Assembly: GCF_025370935.1 (NCBI RefSeq)
Contig: NC_133478.1
Coordinates: 16,099,486-16,163,485 of the forward strand
Source of the DNA: Choristoneura fumiferana
Taxonomy: Eukaryota; Arthropoda; Insecta; Lepidoptera; Tortricidae
Direction: 5' to 3'
DNA: 64,000 nt
A program made the position numbers and the translations under genes. Shown one piece after another: positions 1 through 11,470 of this stretch (positions are counted from its first letter, which is position 1; every line of letters begins with the position of its first letter). The notes under the pieces were generated by a model. That model worked only from the letters and a program-made list of their open reading frames with translations, was not told the origin of the DNA and did not search any database.

Positions 1-307
1 AAAATTAAATCCTCCTAGGATAGCTATACTAATGCTTTAAGAGAGATACTTACCAGCCCTTAGGTCTAAGTCGAAGTTGTGTCAACCACCATTTGCAAAC
101 ATTAATGTGCGCTAGGGCCCCATGGACCCCAAGGTCTTAAACGCAACAGGTTATAAATCAGTGTCAAACCGAGGCTATTATATTTTGATAATTTTTTTGG
201 CCACTTCTGAATATTATAAGGTCAAATTTTACAATTTGAAATTCGCTCACTTTAGTAATCAGATTGATTTGTAATTTTTTTTTTTTGATAAAATGCAAGT
301 AGACTCA

Positions 308-548
308 ACAAGAAAGTTGGAAAACCCCCGACTTTGTTACTTCAAAGTTCAATATCTCAAAAACGGCTGAACCGATTTTGATAAAACATATCTAAGAATC
401 ATCGCTAGAAAACCTGCTTTCAAATAAAAAAACCTCATTCAAATAGGTCCACCCGTTTAAGAGCCACGGTGCCACAGACAGACGGACAAACACACACTCA
501 AAGCGGTCAAACTTAATAACACCCCTCTTTTTGCGTCGGGGGTTAAAA
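308..548 (+). repeat. Interspersed repeat R1, copy 1
   Basis: Begins near AACAAGAAAGTTGGAAAAC and ends GCGTCGGGGGTTAAAAA, with CGGTGCCACAGACAGAC inside. Seven copies in the window (also near 1545, 2464, 21365, 29820, 42611, 46990), in both orientations. No coding potential; a non-autonomous element of unknown class. Confidence 0.8.
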
Positions 549-1190
549 AGAACAGTCATCAACATGCTCAGCTTGTATTAAAATTTTAATTCTCAAAAGT
601 GTTCTCAAAAAAAAAAAAAAAATTTTATCCCAAAGATCATGAGACATGCACATTCTACGTTGGAATTTTAGCAACTGTTACACGCTGAATGGCTTGAATG
701 CCGAATAGTTGGAACAAATGACCGCCCAGAGAACAATGCCCGGGTACGCAAACGAATGACCGAATGGTCATCACTTAGGCCGACTTTTTGCCCGTTTACC
801 GCGCCACGAAGTCAATTAGTGTTTTTAGGGGAAACAGAGAACTTTATAGGGTAGATTAGTGAATTATGCAGGTATGTGTGAGCGTTACGTGTGTGCGTTT
901 GAATGGTTTTGTTTTAATAAAACAATGAAGATGTCTTATTTATTATGTTAGTGAAAATAATTCCTTGTCGACCGCGGAAATTGATGAGTATTCATTTTTA
1001 TCGTTTTCACGTAGAACATTAAAGTAGATATAAAGTGAAAAAAAATGTTTTTTTTTTTTAATTGAAATAGCTCAAAATCGAAGCCAGTTCCTAAACATTC
1101 TGATGTGAGATATTTTTAAATTCTGCCATGTTTGCTTAGCTAACTTTTGATTTTTCTGAAGCGCCAAAATTTTTATAAAATAGTTATCAA
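546..1190. other. Unassigned intergenic stretch
   Basis: AT-rich with A/T homopolymer runs near 607 and 1050 and one GC-richer patch at 720-800. No open frame above about 60 codons that looks like protein. Confidence 0.5.
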
Positions 1191-1194
1191 TTCA

Positions 1195-1305
1195 TCATTA
1201 TCATCTGCGAAAACACCTCCCCCTTGGAACTCCACAAGGAACGACAGCTCGCTTCTTGCATGCACCGGTTTCCCGCAACACTCACGATTTCGTCAGCCCA
1301 CAGTC
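1195..1305 (-). mobile_element. RTE-like LINE 3'-end fragment
   Basis: Reverse complement matches the C-terminal and 3' part of a non-LTR element seen better at 19628 and 53438 (CCGGTTTCCCGCAA, CACGATTTCGTCAG). Short and decayed. The open frame 1147-1416 that runs over it is not a gene. Confidence 0.6.
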
Positions 1306-1544
1306 AGAAGAGTAAAATTGGAACACAGTTTACTTAGTGGTTTACCGATGATAGTTTTCAGATATGTAGATTTTATGATGTTAACTGGCCAAATCGTGCA
1401 GAAGTTGATATTTTGAACTTAAACTCTTTTACCCGACTAAGGCAAAGTATTTTTAAAAACCTTACGTATTGTTTCGTCTACATACGTTGTGAGTTTTTCA
1501 AAACCATCCCCCCCCCCCCGAACCACGACGAAAACAGTAGGGAT

Positions 1545-1750
1545 GGAGTTTAACCGCTATATTATATGTCTGTATGTCTGTCTGTGGCACCGTAGCTCTT
1601 AGGTGGACTGGCGAAATGCGGTTTTATTTGAAATCAGGTTTTCTAGCGATGGTTCTTAGACATGTTTAATCAAAATCGGTTCAGCCGTTTTTGAGATATT
1701 GAACTTTGAATTGACAAAGTTCGGGGTTTTACAACTTTTTGTTGGTTAGC
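1545..1750 (-). repeat. Repeat R1, copy 2 (inverted)
   Basis: Reads TGTCTGTGGCACCGTAGCTC then TTTTTGTTGGTTAG, the reverse complement of copy 1. A C-run at 1508-1519 precedes it. Confidence 0.8.
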
Positions 1751-1841
1751 TGTTTGTATTTATAGGCAAATATATGCGTGATTTTGAAGCAAGATTACAC
1801 TATGGCGAAGACCTTGTGTTTCAACATAGTAAAGGTAAAGA

Positions 1842-2116
1842 AATTTTTTAACAAAAAAGTAAAACCGACTACAAAACCCTTGAAAATATTTTTCTAGGTA
1901 GGTACCTACTAGCTCGAAGTCGGTGCCTCAGCACGACCCAGCAGGAATGGAACAATAGTCGTCTACCTCACCTACATACTATGAGTTTCAATCCATCCTG
2001 CTGGGTCGTGCTTAGTCATCGGTCTTATTAGGTGCTTAGTTGTCGGTGAACATACATAAAAAAAAATACAAAAATTGGAACATAGAACCTCCTCCTTTTT
2101 TGAAGTTGGTTAAAAA
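1842..2116. mobile_element. Fold-back element P1, diverged copy
   Basis: Starts TTTTTTAACAAAAAAGTAAA and ends GAAGTTGGTTAAAAAG. Inner arms around 1914-1950 and 1993-2040 carry AAGTCGGTGCCTCAGCACGA and a near reverse complement. Same family as the much better hairpin at 47298-47911. Confidence 0.7.
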
Positions 2117-2463
2117 GCGCCTAAGAAAAAGTACAAAAAGAACAAGCTTTTCGGTAGCATTTTGATGATATTTTAGAGAAAAAAAACCCTGTTTTTTTTT
2201 TTCTATAACGTGGCAGACAAATCATCTAACTATGTCAAGAGTTAACAAATAAATTACATTTCCTTTAAAAAGATTAAAAACCAAAGTTCAGTTCCAAGAA
2301 AACGCTAAATTGCGGTCATCTGATCATATCTCTCTTAATGAACGCTCGATGCGAGGTCGATCCGGAAATAAATAGACATTTAAACGCCTGCTTCGCGTGA
2401 ATTTATCACCGGACTAGTAATTCACCCCCTTATTGCTTAGAAAAGAGTAAGAGAAGAAATAAA

Positions 2464-2700
2464 ATTAAAAACCCGCCGTCTTCTTCACTTCAAAGTTCAA
2501 TATCTCAAAAACAGCTAAACCGATTTCGATGAAACTTGTTTAAAAACCATCGCTAGAAACCCTGCTGTCGAATAAAAAAAAAACACATCCAAATTGGTCC
2601 ATCCGCTTAAGATGTACGGTGCCACAGACAGACACACACACAGACACATATAACGGTCAAACTTATTTATAACACCCCTTTTTTGCGACGGGGTTAAAAA
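2464..2700 (+). repeat. Repeat R1, copy 3
   Basis: Contains TTCAATATCTCAAAAACAGC, ACGGTGCCACAGACAGACAC and ends GCGACGGGGTTAAAAA. Same orientation as copy 1, about 2.1 kb away. Confidence 0.8.
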
Positions 2701-3741
2701 ACAAAATAATATCTAAAATGTTTTGGTGATATATTTTTTTCATCCAGTCTTATGAATTCTATTATAAGAGAAGGAACCCTTATAGTTTCGCCCTTGCGCC
2801 TATTGCTAGAAAGCTGTTATCTTGCATGAATACATAAATATTAATATTAGGAACGCTAAAAAACTCCTAAAATGAAAAATATATAAATATACTCTACACA
2901 TAAAGTAGGTAGGATTTTTTTTTGTTTAAATTAAATTAAATAAAGTATCGTCTTTCATAAAACATTGTAGGTTTTTGAAGACCACTTTCGGTTTAGGAAT
3001 CTGTTTTCAGAAGTTTTATCTAAATATGTTAATTTTTGTTTTTTTTTCCGAAATCCTCTTTTAAAAAATTGACAAACATACTTACAACGTTCATGGAATT
3101 GTTCATGATTTTTCCCAAGAAAATTGTCACAATTGGTCATTACGTACTGATACTCAACCGACCACCATAACCTCTCTATCAAGAGTATAGCGGTGTAGAA
3201 GAAAAAAACTTACCGGTTGATATTTCGATTCCTAATGCATGCAAATAAATTATTACAAATAAAAAAAAACCTTTCTTTCTTTTGCAGCCTGATTTGCTGG
3301 TAACACAACACGGACCAAATCATTAAAAAAACATACACACATAAAATATACACGAGTTTAAGTAATTCGTGCTTATAATTCGCAAAACCGTATTGAATAC
3401 AAATATTTGTAAAGCTGAAATCAAAAGTCAAAGCGAAAATCAGAAATATAGAGCTTCAGGGAATAAGCGATTATGTAGGGACAATTTTTTTTCATTCCAT
3501 TTTTACCCAGTTTCGCGGCGTTCCATGTTGATTGCTTAATAGACTTAAAGCATTTTGCATTTAATTTTGAATATTTTATAAATAAGCCTTCATCTTTAAT
3601 AATAAGTCATCATCTAACACATCGTTTTTGCTACGTTACGATACATATCGGAGAGTGTATCTTAAATACCCCATGAGTTAAATAAAAAACCTAAACGAGC
3701 GTCCATTCTTATGATATTTGCCCATACTTATATGGATTTCA
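2701..3741. other. Unassigned AT-rich stretch with two small minus-strand frames
   Basis: Minus-strand frames at 2955-3182 (75 codons) and 3210-3431 (73 codons) are rich in K, F, I and N, as expected from AT-rich noise. Neither matches a family I know, and no flanking splice sites join them convincingly. Confidence 0.4.
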
Positions 3742-3880
3742 CCCTTGTTTCACCGTCCATTGCCTTAGTAGTTATTTGACGGATAAAAGTGATGGCGTCT
3801 CTGTGTTTTGTTCGAATAGACGGAGACGGTATCGCATTTATCAGTCAAATAAAATTAATCAATGGGTGGTGAAACAGCCC
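3742..3880. mobile_element. Hairpin MITE H, subfamily 2, copy 1
   Basis: Ends are inverted repeats: TTGTTTCACCGTCCATTG left, CAATGGGTGGTGAAACAG right; the loop holds TTTGTTCGAATAGACGGAGA. Belongs to the subfamily with TTTGACGGATAAA arms, also at 37437 and 58217. Confidence 0.85.
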
Positions 3881-4176
3881 AGTACTATTGCCCTGGATTG
3901 TACATAATCTAGGGTTCAATAATAAATTATTGTATTGTTTCGTATTGTATGCGTGCTCAAATTATTTGCTAAAATAATACAGATAGTTAAGGAATATACC
4001 ACATGAAAATAACTTTAAATCAAACATAAATTAGTTTTTTCTCATTTTGATTTTAATATAAGCTTTTTCTGCCTACTTTTAGTTGACAATAATTGTACCA
4101 AGTTTCAAATCAATGTCATTAAATACGAGACGAACTTGACCGTACTCTGTCCAGCAGAATTTCGCTACCAGATACC

Positions 4177-4310
4177 AGGCCTTAAACTACGAAGTGCAAA
4201 ATTCGAACTTCGTATCTTGCCGTCCCGCTGACGCAAATATTATTTAAAATGAGAGTGAGAGGGACAATACGATACGAACTTTGATTTTCAAATTTCGTAG
4301 TAGCCCTCCC
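4177..4310. mobile_element. TIR MITE (ACTACGAAGTGCAAAATT family), copy 1
   Basis: Inverted ends AGGCCTTAAACTACGAAGTG and AATTTCGTAGTAGCCCT, with inner inverted CTTCGTATC/GATACGAAC. A second copy is at 48076. Small non-autonomous DNA transposon; class not assigned. Confidence 0.75.
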
Positions 4311-4852
4311 AGTATTATCACCGAACTTACGTAAGCATGCCAAAATTTCTATTCAATCGGATACTAGTATTCAGTACCATTATCATACCACCCTTTTGAA
4401 ACCTCAACTTCATAACTTACCACGGTAAAAAGTAAAGGTTACCTAAAGGCTTAAGTATTCGAATTAAAATTATTTACAGCGCTAAGGCTCTAGAAACTAA
4501 ACATGCCTGAGCTAATAGACCTAAACCAATATGTATACAGCCTAAGCTATTTCTATATGACCTTATAGACTTTATAATCGACTGACACTCTATTTGTATA
4601 GTCCCTTTCAAAGATCAAATTTTGGTCAAATGAAAACCGAGAGAAGGAAGTAGGACGAGGGCTTAATGAATTATAATATTTTTTTCTTGTTTCTCTGCTC
4701 AATAATCATCTGTACAGGGTATTTTCAAAAATTTTCAGTAATATCAAAAAAGTTATTGCATTAGTTTAGAACTGAACGACCCTGTAACTAAAGTATCGGA
4801 ATTTTTGACTCAAAGTTTTGGCCTTCGATGCATGCAAACTTTGAACATCGAT
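4311..4852. other. Unassigned stretch
   Basis: No repeat or coding sequence recognised; AT-rich with several palindromic hexamers but no extended structure. Confidence 0.4.
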
Positions 4853-5000
4853 CAATAAAAATAAAATTTCATTTTGAAAAAATGACTTTCTGCCAAGTTT
4901 CTTACGGCGCATTCTTCTTGGCAATGATGTTCTTTCCGAACGGTAGTTTAAAAATTGACGTGTAAAAGTGCCTATTGTGGCCTATTTACTGATTTTTTTT
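4853..5000 (+). mobile_element. LINE 3'-UTR fragment (family with GACTTTCTGCCAAGTTTCTT)
   Basis: Contains AATGACTTTCTGCCAAGTTT and TCTTTCCGAACGGTAGTTTA. Its reverse complement recurs at 61030-61180. Related in layout to the 3' UTR of the element at 5158-5830 (AGTTTCTTGC, CCGAAC-GGTAG). Confidence 0.7.
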
Positions 5001-5157
5001 AACCACAATCAGAAAGCGCCGAAAAACATTGACAGGATCGTCGTCGTTCGACGAACTCGTCGTACAAAGCACTAGCCGATTTTTTATTGAATTATAACAC
5101 ACCTTTAAAAGGCAACCATCAAGCACTTGAACTCAAATCTTCAGAATTTGAAACGCG

Positions 5158-5830
5158 TCAGCGGTTTGTGTGAATAGAGGTAGCTGTGGTGTATGATTAG
5201 AAAAGAAATAATAATAAATAATTTGAAGACGCGTGAATCTTTGAGATCTTTTTTTAAGTAAACAGGTATTCTAACCCTGCCGTTGCTTTATGTTTTTGAA
5301 ATTATCATGTATGTAAGAAATAACATATGTTATTTTCCCACTAACGTCGATAAGCCAAAAGCTACTAGAAACACAGGGAAGCTTAAAGTTCCATCTTACA
5401 GACTGGCTAAAACCAAAAAGTCGTTTCTGGTAAATTGCATACGTTTTTATAATAAAATTCCAAAAAATATTATAAATGAAACAGATACAAAATTCAGATC
5501 TATTGTCAAGAAGACATTATTATCTAAGGCGTGTAAAAAAGTTAATGATTATATCATGGACAGGGATATTTGGAAATAATTCCGATCCGCATTAGCGATC
5601 AATTTCACTTCAAATAGCGAACCTACTGTGTTAAAAATAAAGTTGTGTTAAATACTTGTGATGTATACATATTATCATTTAATAATATTGTAAATCTGTT
5701 TAAAAAAATATACCTCGTTGAGTTTCTTGCCGGATTCTTCTCAAAAGAGGTTTTCTCGAACAGGTGGTAGATTTTTTTTTGACATTCATAAGTGCTTGGT
5801 TATAGCCTAAATTGAAACAAGGTAGAGATA
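5158..5830 (+). mobile_element. CR1/Jockey-like LINE, reverse transcriptase C-terminus plus 3' UTR
   Basis: From about 5225 the reading frame gives RESLRSFFK, a TAA stop where relatives have a codon, then TGILTLPLLYVFEIIMYVRN and, up to 5579, PSYRLAKTKKSFLVNCIRFY and NKIPKNI. This is the C-terminal end of a non-LTR reverse transcriptase ORF. The 3' UTR follows, with GAGTTTCTTGCCGGATTCTT and GACATTCATAAGTGCTTG. The same UTR recurs at 23012, 33265 and 62921 (+) and at 27501 and 52368 (-). 5'-truncated and inactive. Confidence 0.85.
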
Positions 5831-5984
5831 TTGTTCTTCATACTCGTATTAAGACCTCTGCAATGTAACGGCTAAATCAGTTCAAAACTATTGATTCAAG
5901 ATTCAAGAGATTTTTGCGATTTCCTGCGTTAGATAAAAAGCCTACCGACGGTAACCTGGATTAGTGCTTTATATTCATCAGCTT

Positions 5985-6245
5985 TACATTCATCAGCTCC
6001 AACCTACACACGTCCTACTGCTAGGGTACAGGCTTCTTTTCAGAATAATACCAGGTTCACATTATTCCAGTAATACCGTTCCAGTAGCATGACACTGCGG
6101 TGTTCGATCGATCTTGTGTAACTCGTTTGCATTGTGACCCCGCAATTTATTGCTACTGGCATGATTTTACTGGAATAATATGAACCGGGCTTAAGAAGGC
6201 TTAGGATGTAGTTCCCACGATGTTCAAGTGCGAATTTCACGTGAA
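5985..6245 (-). mobile_element. SINE1 copy, split by a MITE
   Basis: Left part 5985-6050 (CACGTCCTACTGCTAGGGTA) and right part 6191-6245 (TTAAGAAGGCTTAGGATG, AGTTCCCACGATG) are the 3' half of SINE1 on the minus strand, interrupted by the element at 6051-6190. Confidence 0.7.
6051..6190. mobile_element. TIR MITE inserted in SINE1
   Basis: Imperfect inverted ends CCAGGTTCACATTATTCCAG and ATTCCAGT-type right arm ACTGGAATAATATGAACCGG. It interrupts SINE1, so it is the younger insertion. Family not recognised. Confidence 0.7.
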
Positions 6246-7152
6246 AACTTATATTTCCGTTATTCTCACGATGTCCCTTCGCAGAAAAACTCGTGGTACA
6301 TTTTGCTCATAAATACCGAAAATCCCAGAGATGAGAATCCGGATTTTAACCCAAAACCCTCTGTTTGAGTAGCCATAGGTCATGGTAGGTCTCTATTGCG
6401 TGAGGTTTTCGAGCAATGTATACCCCCGCTAAATGCTTGTATTGTCTGTAAGTTAGTAAGTCATGTTACTGTTGTATTGGTATATAACAGACACAAGATT
6501 CAAGTACATATGACGATTGCTTTACGTATATACTTCGATCCTAAATTAAGACAACACTTTTTATAATAACTGTACTATGCTTTGACAAGGTTGGATCTTT
6601 AAACGGCTATAGCTAAAACGATACCTTCCTAATATAAAACTACAAAAGTTTATTTGTGTTTGTGTGTGTGCGTGTGTGTGTGTGTGTTTGTGCAAGAGTG
6701 TGTGCTTGTTATTACTTCATATGAAAATGACTTAACGGTTTTGGATAAAATTTGTTATGCAGATACCTAAGACTCTAAAATAACAGATACTTATTTTGCA
6801 TCCCGACAGTCCAATGGGATAGGGTTAAAATCCAGAAATCTTAATCACTAGGCTTACAATGTTAAAATTTGCCACGGGTGTTTGTTATGCAACATAAATG
6901 AAGACTGCGATATAGTTTTTGGGAATTTCGTTAGAAATTTTGTTGAAATGAAGGAATTTGAATTCAAATGTCAGATATAATAAATAGCGCGAGAAGAACC
7001 GTGGCTAAAGGTTAGTAACTAGCTAAATATTGAACCTTGTATCTATTGGTATTATTAATTTATTAAGTAGGTAGTCAATTATATCATAAATTAATGATTA
7101 TCTGTCATTAATAATTTAAATAATCAGCAAGTTTAGATCAAAATATATTTAC
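6246..7152. other. Unassigned stretch with a TG microsatellite
   Basis: A (TG)n tract lies at 6656-6692. Otherwise AT-rich, with no coding sequence or repeat copy recognised. Confidence 0.5.
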
Positions 7153-7375
7153 AACTAGCTGTTGCCCGCGACTCCGTCCGCGTAGAATTCATTAAGCTAT
7201 AATCCGTAGGAAATTTACAATTTTTCAGGATAGAAACTACCCTATATCCTTCCCTGGGACTTGAACTATCTGTTTATCGAATTCCATCTAAATTGGTTTA
7301 GCGGTTTAGACGTAATAATTAAGGTTACAAACAAACAGTCTTACAAACTTTCACATTTGTAATATTAGTGGGATT
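7153..7375 (+). repeat. Repeat of the CTAGCTGTTGCCCGCGACT class
   Basis: Starts CTAGCTGTTGCCCGCGACTC and ends with AATATTAGTGGGAT. Related heads occur near 15019, 30967, 55976 and 61865. The class is widespread in Lepidoptera; I leave the type of element open. Confidence 0.65.
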
Positions 7376-7813
7376 CAAAACAATGTTACTCCGCTTGTTA
7401 AAATAACAAGTAACTATGTTCTGGTGAAATCGAAGAAATATTGTGTGTTTAAAAAGTTCAAAACACTCTTAAAGTCTATCTTTATTTTGGAGCTTCGTCC
7501 CATCTTGTGTAGAAATTTCATCATAAACATAGCGTTATTAAACGCACCGTTTAAACACAATACAAAAATGTCTTATAAATATTATAATAGCTTTTACATC
7601 GCAATTCCCTAGCCGGCACTAAGAAAAAGACGCCCGAAAATAAGCTCTCACATTACTTTGTAGGGAACAAAACACAAAAAGCTGCCGGGAAACTTGAGAG
7701 AAAATCCTCAAAAGCCTCTTACAATGTGGACTTGACGCACAAAAACACCATTCGAAAAGAATAAAATAAAAAAATTGCTTACTTTGCTTAGTGCCAAAGG
7801 TCACTGAACTCAC

Positions 7814-7940
7814 CGTTTTTTCTTTAAAATCACATTTGCCGCGCAAAGCGCTTGGTAATCCTTTCACGTCACGACTCACACGACACGTCTGACTCGCAAG
7901 ACGACTTACGGGGCACTGCTATGCGCGCAGGCTCCGACTC
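7814..7940 (-). promoter_or_regulatory. Candidate non-coding first exon or promoter of a minus-strand gene
   Basis: On the minus strand a GC-rich block (with CGTGTCGTGTGAGTCGTGAC, typical in look of insect 5' leaders) runs into AAAAAACG|GTGAGT, a strong donor at 7813. Next to it, 7940-8040 is unusually rich in GC and in GTAGC/CTACG words. An open frame (7619-7879, 86 codons) reads through the donor and is not a recognised protein. No coding exons were found to the left, so any gene would continue beyond the window or be long and non-coding. Confidence 0.25.
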
Positions 7941-8040
7941 ATAACTGTACCAAAATGACGCCCGTAGCCCGTAGCTCCGCTACGCCGTAGAGGTGCTACG
8001 CGGGGTGCGTAGGCTGCGCGAAAACAAAGTGAATTTAATG

Positions 8041-9475
8041 TTACGTTTAAATTAACTGGAAGGGACGCAGCTTAGGCTATACTTTGTTTCGACCTCGTTT
8101 TGAATGCTTTGGGAGGACGTGCTAAAAAGTTATTGCATTTTTTTGGTGGATCCCATGAAGATTTATTTATTGTTGGTAATTATTCTGTTTTGCTTTTTAA
8201 AAAAATAAAATAATTATTTTAAAAAAGATCAGTAACAAAAATACAGTTCGGTTGCTAATAAAATTATGACACCTCAAATGATGATGATGATAATATCCTC
8301 CATGTCGTGCCCTGCAAAGGCTTTTAGGCCTGTTTTATTATGTGCCCTAATATGGCTGAGGCTAATCGCTTGGAAAACCTGGATGCCAAACGTCTTATTA
8401 TGAAATGATGATAATGAGACTACATAGGTACGCAGCGATTTCTCCAAACAAAGAATTAAAAGTTATGATTAATTTTTATTATTGTACAGTAGTAAATTAT
8501 AATTAGAATTGTATAACCACAGTAGCAAAAAAAACACTTTTAGTTTCATAATCAAACTTAGATAAAATACATATACTTACGAGTAATATAATATGGCGTA
8601 GTTTTAAATAAATAAAAAATAGGGTACCTCCCATAAAAGTAAGGTGGAGACGATCTTTTCCTGGTCTACCCAATAGTCTGGGAAAGGTTTTTCAAAAACT
8701 CTGAATTTACAAAAACTACTAAACTAGAACCGACTACCGCTAGCCAGTTGTTATTTTTGGCAAAAAAAATTATCGTGTTATATTTTATGGGCAATAAAGT
8801 GTATCATTTATTGTTTTAAGCAATACATTCAAGTTCTTATAAGTAGTTCAGAACAAGAATTCAATCATAAATATCTAAACACGCTTTTACAATAGAGTCG
8901 AGTTCACTTATTTTTGATAAAGTTTTTGCTTAAAAATATAACGCACGTTCAGTCTATTATTAAGGTATTAAAGTTAATGTATCGATATTTTAATCATATG
9001 CGATATATCTGATGGAAACTGTACAAGTTTCGGTTTGAATACCTTGTAACTTTATTTTCATGGAGCTTAAAAAAAGTTGGCTTCATTGGAAAGAACCCAG
9101 ACAAATTGGACGAATTTAATTTAAATTCAATAAAATCCCTATATTCGAGATTTTAGGCAACCCCTTTTGAGGTCAATGTATACGTGACTTTGATTCGGTT
9201 GAATTGACCGGTCACACGATCACAATACATATATGTATATGTATGGTGATTTGAAGGACTTTAACGGGATCATAAATTACATACGTTGCTACAAAATGAG
9301 ATTTAAATTAATTTTAGAGTTTCACTTGTGTTCAACTCAAAATTTTACATTTGGTTTTGATTAAAGATGTAGCGCGAGTATTACATAAAAAAATACTGTA
9401 GTAAGAAATTTAAAGTAGAAAATTTTAAAATAGTACTCGTAATAATTCACTCGACGTAATCGAGTTTGAGTTCGT
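8041..9475. other. Unassigned AT-rich intergenic stretch
   Basis: Has a short (ATG)n near 8278 and TATATGTATATGTATG near 9230. No open frame, SINE or LINE copy was recognised over 1.4 kb. Confidence 0.5.
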
Positions 9476-9477
9476 AA

Positions 9478-9650
9478 AAAGCCGTGGTGGCATTCTGAGA
9501 CCTATCGCTTCTCAAGCAGAGGGTCGTGGGTAAAGGCTCGCACCATGAGTTTTCGAAATTCATGTGCGGACCATTTGAAATTACCAGCTTTGCGGTGAGG
9601 AAAACATCGTGAGCTGCACAAACCTGTCAATGGTTTGTGAAGTTTAATCC
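9478..9650 (+). mobile_element. SINE1, 5' half, interrupted
   Basis: tRNA-like head with CTCAAGCAGAGGGTCGTGGG (B-box region decayed), then AAATTCATGTGCGGA and AACATCGTGAG. Cut at 9650 by a hairpin MITE; the 3' half is missing. Confidence 0.75.
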
Positions 9651-9807
9651 GGGGCTGTTTGGCCAAGCCATTGTTTAGTGTTAACTGAGTGGTTAAATGT
9701 GATGATGATCTGATTAAAATTTGTTTGTTTCAATAGACGGAGGTGGCATCAGGATTTATATACTCGTCATGATTAACACCTAATCAATGGATGGTGAAAC
9801 AGCCCCT
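9651..9807. mobile_element. Hairpin MITE H, diverged copy 2
   Basis: Left end GGGGCTGTTTGGCCAAGCCA is mutated; right end CAATGGATGGTGAAACAGCC is intact. The core has TAGTGTTAACTGAGTGGTTA and TTTCAATAGACGGAGGTGGC. It sits at the break in SINE1. Confidence 0.75.
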
Positions 9808-10029
9808 AAATGACACTCTATCCCGTACAAATTTCCCAAAAACTCCATAGTTTCTACTTCACACACACACCTATTCAATTTACTTCCCTTAAAAATTATT
9901 TTCAAACAGAATCGCGGCTAACGAAACGGTGGAAGACGCTTTTATTTCGCACTGAAAATGGACTCGAGAACTCATTCAATTGACAATTTTCACGGACTAT
10001 TGTGTGCAATGTATTGGATTTTATCAAAA

Positions 10030-10145
10030 AAAACGGCCAAGTGTGAATCGGAATGCGCCATAGCCATAACTAAGAAAATAAGATTAACAGTAACAAGAGC
10101 GTGTCGGACACGCCTAAAATAGGGTTCCGTAGCCATTACGATAAA
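10030..10145 (+). repeat. GGCCAAGTG repeat fragment
   Basis: ACGGCCAAGTGTGAATCGG then GGGTTCCGTAGCCATTACGA, a short relative of the longer copy at 56425-56886. Confidence 0.55.
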
Positions 10146-10235
10146 AATAAGTAATATTTTTCTAAGGATTTCGTATTTTATACGGAATCTTCCAAGTTTA
10201 GGTATATTTTATACCTTAGGCTGCTATTTACTCTT

Positions 10236-10358
10236 AGGGGCTGTTTCACCATCCATGATTAGTGTTAACTGGCGGTTAGGTGTGATGCCGTCTATTTTTG
10301 TTTTGTTCGAATGTTAACCGTCAGTTAACACTAATCAATGGATGGTGAAACAGCCCCT
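10236..10358. mobile_element. Hairpin MITE H, subfamily 1, copy 3
   Basis: GGGGCTGTTTCACCATCCAT and its inverted end ATGGATGGTGAAACAGCCCC, flanked on both sides by TTA (10233-10235 and 10358-10360), consistent with a 3-bp TWA target duplication as made by PIF/Harbinger elements. Confidence 0.88.
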
Positions 10359-10460
10359 TAAACTACTAATAATTCTCAAGCAAACTTAACCGTTATAGTT
10401 TTACTTGAAAGTTTGATAATTATACTTACTACCATTTTGAATTGAACTAAACGCCTTTCG

Positions 10461-10730
10461 TTCCATTGTCATCCTGGTAGCATGGTGTACGTTTGTGTTG
10501 CTCTGAAGATGAGCTCTGGTTGAGTTCGAAACGCGTTAGTATAGTGTGGTGGTGGTGATAGATGGGTTTATGTGATTTGTGTATATTCTTACAGTGTGGA
10601 GGTAGAGGAACTGCATGAACACGCATTAATATCTTGCATAAACTTGGCTATAAGGTCGCGGGTGAGCAAAGAAATTCTTTTAGTTCATTGATATGGACCT
10701 TCGCAAAGTAACGCCTGATTTAATATAGTT
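10461..10730 (+). mobile_element. Element T1, copy 1
   Basis: Contains GCTCTGAAGATGAGCTCTGG, GAACTGCATGAACACGC, AAGGTCGCGGGTGAGCAAAG and TTTAGTTCATTGATATGGAC. Paralogues at 35896, 49000 and (diverged, minus) 17125. It provides an empty-site comparison for the MITE in the 35896 copy. Confidence 0.75.
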
Positions 10731-10737
10731 CTTTATA

Positions 10738-10862
10738 CAACTATATCATAATAAGGGCCATTGAGACACGAGTGCTAGTTTATGACACGAGGCGAAGCCG
10801 AATGACATAATAGATACGCATGAGCTTCTCAATGGCTTGTTATAATATGTAGTTGCGTTGCG
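10738..10862. repeat. Inverted-end repeat (GGGCCATTGAGACAC family), copy 1
   Basis: GGGCCATTGAGACACGAGTG on the left and TTCTCAATGGC on the right, around CGAGGCGAAGCCGAATGACA. A second copy lies at 44253-44365 with less decayed ends. Confidence 0.7.
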
Positions 10863-11365
10863 TTAATAAATAATGAATACTTACATAACTGACAATATTT
10901 TTTTTTTCTATTTTTAAGGTAGAAAATTACTGCTCACTTCCATTGCCATCATTTCTGCATCACTTTATTCACCAAAGTCACACATTGTCACAGATAAAAG
11001 ATCGTTTAAATAGCGATTAACTCTTTTATTTCTTTTAACTTTCAAAAACTCCTTGCAATAGCAAAACAAATCCCGCTATTTAGAAACGTTTTTTTTTTCA
11101 CTAATTACAACCTAAGAATGGACCCGGGAACTTTTCCTAATACGGCCTAAATTAAATAATGTTGAAATATTACAATTTTATAACAACTGTAAAATTAATT
11201 TTTTGTCCGTTATGTAAGTATCCATCAATCATTAATTATTTATGTTATTAACATATTTTAATTAATGTTACAAGTTGATTTAACAATAATTAAGTAAATA
11301 ATAAAGAATGGTTGAAGTTTTTCTTTGTTTTAAATCCCGCCATTTGCAGTACGAAAATGAACTTA
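10863..11365. other. Unassigned AT-rich stretch
   Basis: Runs of T near 10900 and 11090; no gene or repeat recognised. Confidence 0.4.
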
Positions 11366-11470
11366 GTGAAACGTTTGACAATTAAATGTTAAAGTTGCGA
11401 TCACACAATGCACCCCATTGGATTACCGATAGCGGTATCGTTAGCAGCACATTGTAGTACGCGAGTAAAA
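11366..11470 (+). repeat. Two-copy repeat (GGATTACCGATAGCGGTATC), copy 1
   Basis: Shares GGATTACCGATAGCGGTATC and AGCACATTGTAGTACGC with 45868-45972. GATACCGCTATCGGTA is itself a short palindrome. Function unknown. Confidence 0.7.

Noticed and set aside
2955..3431. Two adjacent minus-strand frames as a small gene
   Set aside because: AT-rich composition predicts such K/F/N-rich frames; no conserved motif or usable introns.
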